A stretch of 64,000 nucleotides of DNA from Cymbidium sinense (GCA_021442155.1 CM038218.1:63548474-63612473), one strand, 5' to 3'; positions 50,190 through 61,599 are shown, counted from the stretch's first letter. Made by a program: numbers and translations. Notes: generated from the letters alone by a model not told the origin.

Positions 50190-51800
50190 ATGGGCCTTTC
50201 CATTCAATACATTCAAATGTGTTGGGTGGATATTACATCTTCAAGCAAAATTGTGACTTTGAAATTCCACTCAACACATTCCACATGTGTTAAGTTGGAA
50301 TTTTCACCTTTTAAAACAACACATATGAAACCTCCATTCAATATACACATTTATCAAATGGAGGTTTCATTTCCAATCAAAATAAAAATAAATAAATAAA
50401 TTTTCTAAAAGCACATATGAGACCTCTCCATTCAATATACATGCATTTATTGAATGGAGGTTTCATTTCAATCAAAATCAAAATAAATTTTCAAAGCATA
50501 TATGAAACCTCGCCACTCAATATACACACATTTATTGAATGGAGGTTTCATTTCCAATCAAAATCAAAAAAAATATTTTAAAAAGCACATATGAAACCTC
50601 TCCATTCAATATACACATGTTTATTGAATGGAGGTTTCATTTCAATTAAAATCAAAAATAAAACAAAATCAAAAACACAAAAATTTGAAACACATTTTTG
50701 GAATTTCATTTAGCATACTCAAATTTGCTAAGTGAAGTGTTCATTTCACAAAACCCAAAACATATTGGAACTTCATTTTAGCATACCACATTTGCTAAAG
50801 TGAAGTCTTTATTTTTCAAAACAAAATCCAAAACAAAAAAAGAAACACTTTTGAAACTTAATTCATTAGCATACCATATTTGCTAAAGTGAAGTTTCCAT
50901 TTTTAAAATAAAATCAAAAACACAAAAATTTGAAACACATTTTTAGAATTTTATTTAGCATACTCAAATTTGCTAACTAAAGTGTCCATTTTACAAAATC
51001 CAAAATATATTTGAACTTATTTTTAGCATACCGCATTTGCTAAAGTGAAGCCTACATTTTTCAAAACAAATTCCAAAACAAAAAAGAAACACTTTTGGAT
51101 CTTCATTCTTCAGCATACCATATATTCTAAAGTGAAGTTTCCATTTTCAAAAAAAAATCAAAAAAACAAAAATTTGAAGCACGAACATTTTTGGAATTTT
51201 ATTTAGCATACTCAAATTTGCTAAGTGAAGTGTTCATTTCATAAAAGCCAAAACACATTGGAAACTCATTTTTGCATACCATATTTGCTAAAGTGAAGTC
51301 TCCATTTTCAATCAAAATAGAAAACAAATGAAAAACAATAGGATTTTTTTTTAGAATACCCAAATTTGCTAAGGATCTTATTTTTAAAATCAAAATCTCT
51401 AAAATGAAAGAAACACATTAGGTTTCTTAGCATAAATTTGCTAAGTCTATTTTCAAAAAATTTCAAAAACAAAACACACTTGGATTCCTCATTTAACATA
51501 CCCAAATTTGCTAAATGAGAATTCCATTTTTTTTCAAATCACAAATGATTCACAAAATAAAGCAAACAATGAAAAAAGAAGAAATTATTTTCAAACACTC
51601 CACTTAGCATATCCAAATTTGCTAAGTGAGTATCAAAAATCTCAAATCAAAATCAAATTGACCCTGTACTTTTAACATACACAAATTAATTAATTAAAAG
51701 GTCCTCAAAATCAAAATCAAAATTCAAATATGAACCTATAGAAGCATCTCTTAAAAAAATATTTGAACCCATTTTCAACATATCAACATTTATTGAAAGA
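50190..51800 (+). repeat. Hairpin array in E3 leader
   Basis: About 18-20 units with a period of roughly 65-95 bp. Two stem classes occur in blocks. The first (about 50190-50640) is like 50327-50338/50357-50368 with arms GAAACCTCCATT/AATGGAGGTTTC, and neighbours with CCATTCAATA/TTGAATGG. The second (about 50690-51640) has arms of the CACTTAGCA/TGCTAAGTG and CATTTTAGCA/TGCTAAAGTG type around the loop TAC.CAAATT. In the latter pair a T faces G, which pairs in RNA but not in DNA. No reading frame spans the array. Confidence 0.88.
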
Positions 51801-51879
51801 AGATTCTACATCCAAAAATTCTTCTTTCCAATCAATTCTTAAAATCTATTCTAAATCATTTGAGCCCAACTAAATACTT

Positions 51880-53690
51880 TCAAGACATTGAGTGTGGTTT
51901 CAAATTCTAAATTTGAATTCAAAAATCAACAAAGTAAGAGAATTAGATTCAAGTTTATTTTCGAAATTGCAGTTACAGTCAGCTTCAGCCAATTTTTTCA
52001 GTCTTAGTTCAATACAGCTTGATTCTGTGGCAGCACCCAAGTATGTGTTCACCTTTCCTCATGGGATGGACTGGCCTAGATCGAGCCATCCTTCCTCTAC
52101 CACCTCATCCACTTTGGAAGAGGTTTTGAGGGGGCCTAGATTACCTGTGAGTGGACCACCCTCACGATTGTTAGTAGGAGCATAGTGGTCGGGTAGGATC
52201 CGATCATTCGGGTTGACATGTCATCAGATTCTGAGATTCCATCGATGAAGAGAAAGGCTGTGGCAGTTCCCATTACAGTAGTGTCAGTTCCAACACATGT
52301 GCACCCCGTGGTTCCTCGTGCTACCCCAGTTAGGGCTAGAACCCACTTACTAATACCCTCAAAGGGAAAGGCTCCCATGATCCCAGGGATTGTCTCCACT
52401 ATGTTTGAGGTTGGGTCTCGCTCTTACTCTGCTTCCCCCACCAGGACTCAAAAGAGGAACAAGAGCTGCATGATAAAGCGGTACCACACTCATATTGCTA
52501 GAGAGATGGAGACAGCCATATAGTATGTTATTGAGGAGTTACCCACGTTGGTTTCCCCACTAGTTATAGCGAACCCATTCCATCCTCTCTCTAGGTCTAA
52601 TAGAGAGCATGCCAGGAGGATCTCTGCTTCACCTCCACCAATGGTTCAATTTCATCCACCAGTCAGTCATAGTAGGAGGTCATATGCCGGCCTCCATTCA
52701 GTTCTATGCCAGTTGGCCTGATGATCTGGGGCTCAATTTGATTGAGATCATTATCCCCATAGGTGTGGGAAGCATCTTAGACGAGCAGGGAGGCCCATAC
52801 CCTCTCATATCACCCAGAGAGGTGTAGGTTCAATCGTGGTGGCCTCTCACTCATTGATTTTTCTGATTGGTGAGCTACCCGCATTGATCATACTGATAGT
52901 ATTCTGCTCACAGGGACTACCCATCATAGGAGGAGAGCTCTTGTTCAGATAGAGTCAATGGTGTCTCCACCATACCGCTCTACCCCCCATCTACCATCTC
53001 TGATCCATGTTTTCGCATCTTCAGTTCCACCAAAGGTCGTGAAGGCTACATCGGGGGAGAAGAGGACCCCGTTGGTGATCCGGCTATGACCAAGAGATCC
53101 CATCTTATCTACACCACCTACTATGGTGAGGCTGAGCTCTCCTACTAGACCTTCTGCCCTAGTTGTTGTGAAGAAGGAATGGCGACCTCGAAGCAGAGTG
53201 GTCGTCCCTTCACCATCATCACTATAGTAGGACATAGAGATAGTTGTAATAGTTTTCAAGGGAGAAGGTGATAGTTCAATTGCACCTATGATGATAGAGC
53301 CTCCTAGGAGTGTCACCCCATGCAATTTAATGACAGTCAGGAGCATATTTCTTCCAGCGAGTCTATCCCTCACAGGTTTGACTCTCTAATAATAGGGGAG
53401 GTTCGGTGCCTCACAATACATGATAGTGATCCCACCACTGGTCAGCCAAAGTCATTTGTGCCAGTTCAGACATTCTCTAGATGCTATAGTAGCTCATTAT
53501 TTCATGGAGAAAAAAGAGATCCTAGGATATGACTGGTCTGATGAAGAGAAGATCATCTTTGATCCCAATGAAGATGATTTGTTGGGAGACTCATGGGTTA
53601 TGGTAGGCACCTCCTCAGAGCTATGTGTTGAAGGTGCGGGACTGACCCACTGAACACCTCATTCAGTAGATAAAATAGAAGGATGAAAAA
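51880..53690 (+). pseudogene. E3 N-terminal ORF region upstream of gag
   Basis: Unrecognised protein-coding remains. The first open frame from 51892 ends at 52185; MSSDSEIPSMKRKAV opens another at 52218-52523 (101 codons). Further right, pieces match E4 in protein frame: LLTGTTHH.RRA, PKV.K.TSGE.DPVGDP, SGRPFT near 52905-53205, and VRCLT.HDSDPTTGQPKSF at 53398-53460. Conservation across copies shows it once coded for protein. It is low-complexity and Pro/Ser/Arg-rich in the first third. Several frameshifts and stops are present. It could be the extra ORF of Ogre-type elements or a long gag N-terminus. Confidence 0.7.
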
Positions 53691-53787
53691 TTAAATATGA
53701 TGGAGAAGAGGCTTGAAGATTTGTTAGAAGCTATCTTAGCACTTCAAAACCAAGCCCATCCTATTATAGGACTACTAGTCAATTTAG

Positions 53788-55130
53788 TTGGTGTCTTGGA
53801 TCAAGACTTTACCTCTAGTAGAGCAAGGTAGCACCAGTATGTATAGGAAGGTATTGGATATTACCTCCATACAAGAAAAAGATATCAAGAGCATGGTTGA
53901 GCAGCAAGTGAAGGAAGCATTGGCTCAAGCCCGAGGAGGATTATCAGTTCCAAAGGGTTCACCCTACCCGAAAGAGTTTGATGCAATCCAATATACTAAG
54001 GGTTTCATTCCTCCTTCTTTCAAGATTTTTGATGGCAGTGGGAATCTGAGGTAGTACATTATGCATTTCGGAGCTAATTGTTGCAATGCTAGTGGTAGTG
54101 ATACTTTACTCTTTCATCTCTCTTCATTGGCTTAATTATAGCATTTAACGTATGTTGAACTTCCTAACAGTTAGTGAGACTTTCTGAGTTGCAATTCTTT
54201 ATCAAGAGGTTTCTTTGGAGCTCAACAAACTTTGGTGATCTCATTGTGGCTCAACAAAATCGTGAGTCCCTCATTGATTCCATTCTTAGATGGCATAATT
54301 TGAGTATGAAATGTGAACCTTAGTTGTCTGAACATCATGCCATTGAGATTCTTCTTAAGAATATCCATGGCCTGGTTGCCTTCATGCTTAAAGGTTTCAC
54401 CATCAAAACTTTTGAGAAATTAATCAACAAGGAGGCTAGCTTGTAAGGAGAAGACAAATAGCTACCTTCTGCAGATCTACCAATAAAGCTAAAGCCACTG
54501 AAGGTATATGAGAAGATGCCCGGGGCAGTGATCGTAGTGGATAAAGGGAAACAATGACCAGAGAGTAGTTTGAGAGACCTCGTGCTCCACAGCCATTGCT
54601 TCCACCTCCTCTACCACCCGAGGTAGCCCTACCGGCCACCACAGTAGCCTCCATGGCCTACATCGCCTCCTCCTCAGCCACATCATTAGCAACAGTAGTA
54701 CAAATACCCGCCGCCAGGTAGTTATGGCCAACCTACTCTTTTGGATAAACTTAACAAGCCTTATTCATTTAAGAGGGAGGTAATCAGGAAGATCTTTAAG
54801 AATCTCTTAAAGAAGCTAATTTTTAGCTACCCAAACTTGGAGACTAGAAGAAGTGGGCAAAAGCCATGATCCTAACTTTTGCCCTTACCACCATATGCTA
54901 GGTCATGTTTTGGAAGATTGCTTCATTTTTAAGGACTAGCTTGAACATAGCTTCAAGATCGGTACTATAGTCATCCCGAAGGAATACCTTGTGGAACAAC
55001 CATCTAGTTCCATTAGGGTAATCCTTGGGGATACTTGTGATCCTTCCAAAACCAAAGAAGGTTGGGATATTTCTTTATCCAAAACCTCTAAGAAAATTGT
55101 ATCGAAGATCAAGAAACTTTCCTTGTAGGT
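53788..55130 (+). pseudogene. gag: gag of E3 (Tat/Ogre type)
   Basis: Structural capsid/nucleocapsid region. EQQVKEALAQARGG leads into YPKEFDA...FIPPSFKIFDGSGN (53965-54050), the conserved start of the Tat gag core, then a stop where PxxHI is expected. The core continues in shifted frames: YIMHFGANC, ELQFFIKRF, ILRWHNLSMKCEP, IEILLKNIHG and FEKLINKEASL to 54442. A Pro-rich linker follows. A Cys/His motif CPYHHMLGHVLEDC at about 54880-54920 takes the place of the usual nucleocapsid zinc knuckle, as in this lineage. At least five lesions disrupt it. Confidence 0.85.
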
Positions 55131-55859
55131 GCCTGAGTTAGCTCAAACCTACAACATCAAAGAAGGTTTGCAAGTTTTCAGAGCCAACTCAGGGAATGGG
55201 GGAGCTCGGCAGCAGCGGCTGCGTAACGAGATAGCGATCCAAGAAGCAACCCCAGCCTCAGTCTATCATATTGCGACTATCACATTACTTCTTGCTAGTT
55301 CTTCTTCTTTTTGTAGACATCTTGTATCGGTGGATGAGGGCATCAAATCCCTACCCTCTTACTTTACTTGATTTCTACTATGTACCTCCTATCAAATCCA
55401 AGAAATTGAAGAATATAGCTAGCTTGAATTATATATGTGTCACTTCATGGGTTGTCTGAATCTATTCCTAATAACTCTTCAAGTCTAAACAACAACTATA
55501 ACAATTTTAATCTTCTTCTTTCTGATTCATAGTTGGATCCTCCTTCTCTGAATACTACGAGTTTGCCTCTTGAAATAGACTTGGAATCATCCGATTCTGA
55601 GGGTCCCATAGGAGAAGTTAGGTGAGCCGCGTAGGTAGAATCTTCCATTATCACGCCACAAGAGATCAGTCAACCTCCTAGTGGTTCTACCTCCTAGGGC
55701 ACCTCAAGATAGGGAAACAAGTCATTGGTTTAGAGGATTGAGAAGCCCTCCACAGATGATGCTTGCCCTTGGATATGCTTATGGAGGATCGCCCAATGTC
55801 CTGTCTCTCTAAGAAAGTTGTCTGTAAGCATATGATGCCCTAATCTTATCCAAAGAAAT
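55131..55859 (+). mobile_element. Linker between gag and protease of E3
   Basis: Weakly coding-like text, including NSGNGGARQQRLRNE near 55187 and a Ser/Pro-rich part around 55540-55700. No domain was recognised. A pyrimidine-rich stretch at 55290-55325 could be part of a former intron, but no splice pair can be supported. Confidence 0.45.
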
Positions 55860-56345
55860 GAAGGAATCATTAATCAAGACTCTCCTTGATCTTGAAATAT
55901 GCTTATCTCAGCTGACTGCTATTAGTGAGGAGGCACATTATTCTAAAGAAGCTCGTGGATTACCTTCACAGATGAAGATCTTCTTCTGGGGGACATGGAC
56001 CATAACCATCCCCTCTACATTACATTGGACATGGATTAGACTTGCGAGTTCTCATCGATCCATTGCATCGATGAACATTATGAGTCTAAAGACCTTTACT
56101 TTAGGATTGACATCTCCACACTCTGAGGAGATCGGATGATGTTGAGAGGATTCAATGAACAAGGCGAGAGAGCTTTAGGTTCTATAGTGTTACCTTTGGA
56201 GATAGGTGACTGGAAGACTGAAGCCAAGTTTTATATCATTAATTCAAATACTTTATTCACCGCTTTTCTTTGAGCTTTGGATACATCAAAGATGATGATT
56301 CCATCCTCCCTCCATCGTATCAAGTTCGAAGGATGGGATTGAGTG
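55860..56345 (+). pseudogene. Aspartic protease of E3
   Basis: Retropepsin-like region that would cut the Gag-Pol precursor. The active-site stretch usually reads VLIDGGSA.NIMPL; here VLID is followed by PLH and a shift, then MNIMSLKTFTLGL (56070-56108), so the catalytic Asp remains but the following Gly/Ser-Ala positions are lost. Then MLRGFNEQGERALGSI, LPLEIGDWKTEAKFYI, and PSSLH.IKFEG complete the domain. There is a stop near 56137 and another near 56271. Confidence 0.85.
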
Positions 56346-57589
56346 TCAAAGGAGATGAAAAGCCATTTTCAATTAGAGAGGTTGAGATATATGAGGATGC
56401 AACCTACTATCTTCCTCAAAACACCCTTTCTCGTGAACTTGGACAAAATTCAAATCCAAAAGAAAAAGAAAAAGCAAAAGAAAAAGAAAAGAAGAATGAA
56501 AATCCAAGTCAACAAGAAAGAGAAATTAAAGAAGAAATAGAGCCACATATCATATTCCACCCACATTCATTCCATCATATGGACATGTGGGTAGGATGAC
56601 CTCCACCGAGGTAGAGGGGTAGAAATAGAACAATTTCGGTGGAAGATCCCGGTTGGCCATCACCAATAGGGGTTATGTTCAGTTCATGGAGTACCCTAAT
56701 ATTCACATAGACTTGGAATCAAGCTCGAGGATGAGTCTGATTAGCATATAACCAACCCCCTCTTAGTGAGTTTCATTGAGGTGACACTCGGAGCATTGGG
56801 CCTCCCACAAAACAAAGTATTGAATCGATGTATGTAAACCTATCGCGTAGAACCTTAGCTCCAACCTCACTTTCATCTCAAAAGTTGAAGGTTTAGTAGT
56901 TAAGAAATTCCCTAAATCTTTCAGTGATATGAAGCCAAAGAGATTCTTTTTAGGATCATCCTCCTCAAGTCCTGAAGTTGATGCAGAACTTGAAGAGGAT
57001 TCAAATAAAAAATTAATAAAATTACCTTTTGATCAGTACTCTCCTTGTGTTCATAATCTTGCAAAGAAGGGTTTTATTCCTTATTCATGGTCTAAGCACA
57101 GGTCAGAGTACTTCAAAAAGCTATGGAACAACATAGGTAGATGCACGATCAAGATCGACTAGATTTACATTGGGTCCGATGATGATTATGCTTGTTACCA
57201 ATCATCGAGTTTGATAGGTTCTTTTCACACCAAATCAACTCTTATGAGGATGTGTGTTTAGAAACCTCGAGATGATCGGATGATCTCCAAATCAAAGATG
57301 CACCACCAGAATTTGAAGAGGAGATCCATTCAACAATTGACAAACTTAAAGAAATTAACCTCATGATGGAAGAAAATCCACACTCGACATACATCAGTTC
57401 GTTTATGAATGAAGAAGAAACCAACAACTTAGTTATTATTGAATTTAAGGACTTTGCATGAGTTATGAAGAAATGCTGGATTATCTCTTTTAGCATCCCA
57501 AATTAGCAATAGATCCAGTGCTAACCCTATCAATCAAGCTCCTAGATGCATTAGAAATTGAACAACAGTCATTTAAAGTCAAGAAATTG
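56346..57589 (+). pseudogene. Protease-RT connecting region of E3
   Basis: The 109-codon frame at 56270-56599 carries KPFSIREVEIYEDATYYL, a motif found after protease in Tat elements, then a Lys/Glu run. The 77-codon frame at 56929-57162 has LIKLPFDQYSPCVHNLAKKG, and 57300-57440 (DAPPEFEEEIH) belongs to the acidic stretch before RT. Between these are stops and shifts. Ogre-type elements can have an intron in this area; I cannot confirm one. Confidence 0.65.
56455..56505 (+). repeat. AAAAGA purine-rich minisatellite in coding sequence
   Basis: Repeats of AAAGAA/AAAAGA encode a charged Lys-Glu run (KEKEKAKEKEKK) in the protease-RT linker. It remains in frame, as expected for a 6-bp unit. Confidence 0.85.
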
Positions 57590-58263
57590 ATTGCTCCTTT
57601 CATCGTGGAAGAAAAATACTACGTTGGCTGTCATCCTAGTTAAGAAGAAGAATGGCCAAATTTGCATTTGCATCAATTTTAGGGACTTAAATAAGGCTTG
57701 TCTTAAGAATGAGTTCCCTCTTCCTATACTAGAATTAATGGTGAACATCGCCTCATCTCATGTAGTATTCTCCTTCATGGATGGGTCATCTGGCTATAAC
57801 CAAATTAAGATGGCCCCTGAGGATGAAAGAAACACTACTTTTCAAACCTCGATCAGAATTTATTATTATAGGTCATGTCTTTCAGCCTTAAAAATACTGG
57901 TGCTATATACCAACATGCCATGACTCAGATCTTCAATGAACTCATCCATCATCAGGTTGAGTTCTATATTGATGATCTAGTAGTCAAGAGCAGAGAAAAG
58001 GAAGACCATCTCTTTGACTTGAGAGTAGTTTTTGAACGGTTAAGACAATATAACCTCAAAATGAATCCTCTGAAGTGTTCATTCAAAGTAGCTTTAGATA
58101 AATTCTTTAGGTTTATTGTCCAACACCGAGGAATAGAAATAGATCTAGAAAATATCAAAGCTATCTTAGAAATGCCACCTCCTAAGAGTTTAACTCAACT
58201 CAGATCTTTCCCAGGACGATTGGCATATTTAAGACACTTTATTTCCAACCTATCGGGGAGATG
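57590..58263 (+). pseudogene. Reverse transcriptase of E3
   Basis: Copies element RNA into DNA. Clear motifs: VKKKNGQICICINFRDLNKA, EFPLPILELMV, FSFMDGSSGYNQIKMAPEDE (57775-57828), then a frameshift between 57860 and 57900, and after it VEFYIDDLVVKSR with the catalytic YIDD at 57965-57976 (YVDD is commoner in this lineage), VFERLRQYNLKMNPLKC, FIVQHRGIEID and GRLAYLRHFISNLSGR. Domain order and spacing are normal for Tat elements. The frameshift plus a stop after SGR make it inactive. It is the longest well-preserved pol piece here (129 codons open at 57875-58264). Confidence 0.95.
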
Positions 58264-59330
58264 AAATCCATTCTCATCACTTATCAAAAAGGATTCTAAG
58301 TTCAGGTGGGATGATAAGTGTCAGCATGCCTTTGAAGATATCAAGCAGTATTTGGTGAAAGCTTCCCCCATCTCGGTAGGCCACTCATCACTGCATTGGA
58401 TGACTCACTGATGCTTTGTTGGCCCAAGCCACAAAGGGAAGGAGAGTGCTCTCTACTACACCATCTTGATTCTCAAGCGAACTACCACCTATTGAGAAAC
58501 ATTACCTAGCTTTGATCTTTGCATCCCAAAAGCTACAACACTATATGCTTTCTCATAAGATGAACTTGACTTCACACAATCCACTGATATCTCATGACAC
58601 ATGCTATCCGATGTTTGGCATGATGGTTCATAATTCTCTCACGTTTGATATCACATTCGTACCCTGCGTAAGGACAAGCACTAGCGAATTTCTTAGCACA
58701 CCCACTTCTCGATTCTTTGTGATGATCTCCCTGATGAACAAATCATGAACTTAGGGGAGATTGACAACCACCAATGGGAGATGTATTTTAATGGTGCAGC
58801 TTCTTTTCATAAAGGCGAAGCACCATGATCAACTCTTCCGTGAAAGGCAGGGATAGGAATAGTTCTCCTAACTCCACATCGTGATATGATGAGATTCTCA
58901 TACTATCTTTCCAACCTGCCCAAAGTATGAGGCTTTGATTGTCTGAATTGGTCATCAACCAGATCGTCAGATCCTACAAGGTTCTCAAACCCAAGCTTCA
59001 TCATTACTACGAGTATACCATGAAGCTGTTGGCCCAAATCCCTAAAGTCACCATCTACAAGGTTCCCCGAGCAGAAAATGCAGTAGCAGATACTTTGGCC
59101 AAACTTACCAAAGAGTTGGCATGTCCAGAAGAAGAGTTCACTCTAATAAGGGTCCAAAATAGACAAGTCCTATCCCTTAATGATGTTGAACTCATCGAGA
59201 GACTTTCTCATGAAGGGGAGGTTATCATTTCCTATAAGGACAAGGAGCTAGATTGGAGGAAACCGTTCATAGACTATTTGAACATTGGCAAACTACCTCA
59301 AGAAAAGTCACAAGCCCATTAGATGAAATA
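58264..59330 (+). pseudogene. Dual RNase H region of E3
   Basis: First part (58264-58760): GRPLITALDD, LPPIEKHYLA, SQKLQHYML and DLPDEQIM-like remnants with many shifts. Second part begins WEMYFNGAASFHKGEA at about 58770 (Asn where the first catalytic Asp of YFDGA usually lies) and GIGIVLLTPHRD, then the open frame 58939-59322 with LVINQI, HHYYEYTMKLLAQIP, VPRAENAVADTLAKL (the Asp of ADTLA retained). The two successive RNase H segments mark the Tat lineage. The tail (KPFIDYLNIGKLP) leads toward integrase. Confidence 0.88.
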
Positions 59331-59394
59331 GAGAGCTCTCTCCTATGCTCTCATTGATGGCTCCCTGTACTGACGATCCTTTAATCAAATATGG

Positions 59395-60100
59395 TTATGT
59401 TGTTTAGATAAACATGAAGCCCATGGCATTGTAACTGAATTACATTCAAGTCTATACGGAGCACATCAATCTAGTCCAAAGATGAAGATGAAGATCAAGA
59501 GACTAGGATACTACTAGCCTTCGATGATTACAGACTGCAAGGATGTAGCTAGGAGATGCCATCAATGTCAGGTACAGGATGTGGTCTTAAATCAACCACC
59601 CAACATTCTACACCCTACACTAGCTTCATGGCCATTTGAGTGTTGGGGTACCGACATTATGCATCTGATTGATCCTCCTTCTTATATGGGTCATCGGTTC
59701 ATCTTAGTTGCCACCGACTACTTTTCCAAGTAGGTGGAGGCAATCCCACTCAGAGAGGTCACAGCTCATCATGTGCTTCAATTTTTCAAAAACTATATCA
59801 TATATAGGTTCGAGGTGCTTCGATGAATTATATTTGATAATAGTACTGCATTCAAAAGCACCAATATCAACAGCTTCGCCAAAATACATAGTATAGATTG
59901 GAGATACTCTACCATCTACTACCCTAGAGCAAATGGTTTAGTAGAAGCATTCAACAAAACTCCCTTCTAAATAATAAAGAAGACACTTGATGATAACAAG
60001 CGGCAATGGAATGAGTAGTTGGTTGAAGCCTTGTGGGCCTACCACACCACATACTAAACTCCAACTCAGTCTACCCCATTTTCTTAAGAATGATTTATCG
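59395..60100 (+). pseudogene. Integrase of E3, cut at 60100
   Basis: HHCC zinc region: EAHGIVTELHSSLYGAHQS and RRCHQCQVQ at about 59410-59580. Catalytic core: CWGTDIMHLI, FDNSTAFKS and NGLVEAFNK, so all three acidic positions (Asp, Asp, Glu) are kept. WRYSTIYYP and EALWAYHTTY follow. Stops occur (for example the TAG after FSK at 59731, and near 59518). The C-terminal domain is missing because the sequence switches at 60101 to an inverted copy of another element. Confidence 0.92.
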
Positions 60101-61570
60101 GAACTAGCATAAATGACTTTGGCTGTCCGGTGGTGGGATCACTATCATGTACTGTGAGGCACCGGACCTCCCCTACTGTGAGAGAATCAACCTTGTGAGG
60201 GTTATACTTGCTAGAAGAAATACACTCCTGATTGTCACTAACTCTATATGGGGTGACACTCCTAGGAGGATGTATCATCATAGGTGAACTGGGTTGTCAC
60301 CTTCTCCCTCTACAACTATTGTAACCATCTTTATGTCCAACTGCGGTGGTGGTAGTGAAGGGACGACCACTATGCTTCTGGGTTGCCATTCTCTCTGCAC
60401 CACAATTAGGGTAGAAGGTTGAGCAAGAATGCTCAGCCTCACAATAGTAAGCGATGTAGATGGAATGTGATACCTTGGCCATAGTTGGATCACCAACAGG
60501 GTCATCTTCTCCCGATGTGTCCTTCATGACCTTTGGCAAAACTAAAGATGCTGAAACATGGACAAGCGACGGTGATCTGCGGATAAAGCAGTGGGGTGGA
60601 GGCACCACCGACTCTCTCAGAACAGGAGCTCTTCTCTTGTGATGGGTAGTCCCCGTAAGTAGAATGTTGTCTGTATGATCGACATGGGTAGCGCATTGAT
60701 CAGGAAAATCAATGAGTGCAGAGGCCATTAACTGTCGACTAAACCTCCGCCTCTCTCTCGTTAGTGATATGAACTAAAGTATGGGCCTCCCTGGCCCTCT
60801 CCTGTTGAAGATGCTTTCTTATGCTGTGGGGGATAACAGATCTCAAATCAAATTGAGCTTCAGACTCAGATCGTCGACCACATGAATGGAGGCCGACATA
60901 TGACCTCCTACTGAGACCGTAGTTGAAATCACGGTGGAAGTGAAGAAGGGATCCTCCTGGCATCCTCTTTGTCAAACCCAGAGAGAGGATGGAATGGGTT
61001 CGCTGTAACAAGGGGGAAATCAAAGTGGGCAACTCCTCAACAACAACGGTGTCCTCCATCTCCCGGCCATGCAGTAAAGGTACCTTTATCATGCGCTTCT
61101 TGTTCCTCCTTTGGTCTTGGTGGGTGAGAAAGAGCTAGACCCGACCTCAAAAGTAGGGGAGACATTCCCTCGGGATTAGGGGAGCCTTCCCCATAGAAGG
61201 TGCTAATGAGTGGGTGCTAACCCCCGCTATGGTAGCACGGGAAACAATCGTGCATACTGGCGCTATCACAAACACTTATACTAATGTTGGCACTATAGAA
61301 CCACCACTGCCTTCCTCTTCAATGAGGAAATATCATAATCTGATGGCATGTCAATCTGAATGACCGACTTCATCGGTCCTGCTCCCTAATAGAGATGAGG
61401 GAGTGCCCTCAAATCCTCACCCCTTAAAACCCCATCCAAAGTGGATAAATGGGTAGTCAGGCGAGGGTGCTGGCCATCAGGCCAAGTCCATCCCATGGGG
61501 AAACATGAAAATAATTTTTGCCATTTCTATCAAAAAACGGCTGACTGACCACGCAAAATGAGAGTCCAAT
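60101..61570 (-). pseudogene. E4 N-terminal ORF region, inverted
   Basis: Reverse-strand counterpart of about 51990-53480 in E3. The best preserved frames are 60297-60728 (143 codons, with LLTGTTHHKRRAP and SGEDDPVGDP) and 60739-61092 (117 codons, with RRSYVGLHS), plus VRCLTVHDSDPTTGQPKSF near 60132-60188. No known domain is recognised. The copy is less damaged than E3 here. Its left edge is an abrupt joint to E3 integrase, so the rest of E4 gag is absent. Confidence 0.75.
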
Positions 61571-61599
61571 GTTGAAAATAAACTTGAATCAGATTTTTT

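Noticed and set aside
50190..51800. Regular palindromic units resembling a CRISPR array
   Set aside because: Units vary in sequence, spacers are not unique inserts, and the array sits in a plant retrotransposon leader with PBS on one side and gag on the other.
52945..53373. 142-codon minus-strand open frame
   Set aside because: It is antisense to the E3 N-terminal ORF region, whose plus-strand frame is conserved in E4.
57590..60100. Endogenous pararetrovirus (caulimovirid) instead of a retrotransposon
   Set aside because: Integrase, flanking LTRs, a PBS for tRNA-Arg and a 5-bp target duplication in the family indicate a Ty3/Gypsy element; no movement or coat protein was seen.
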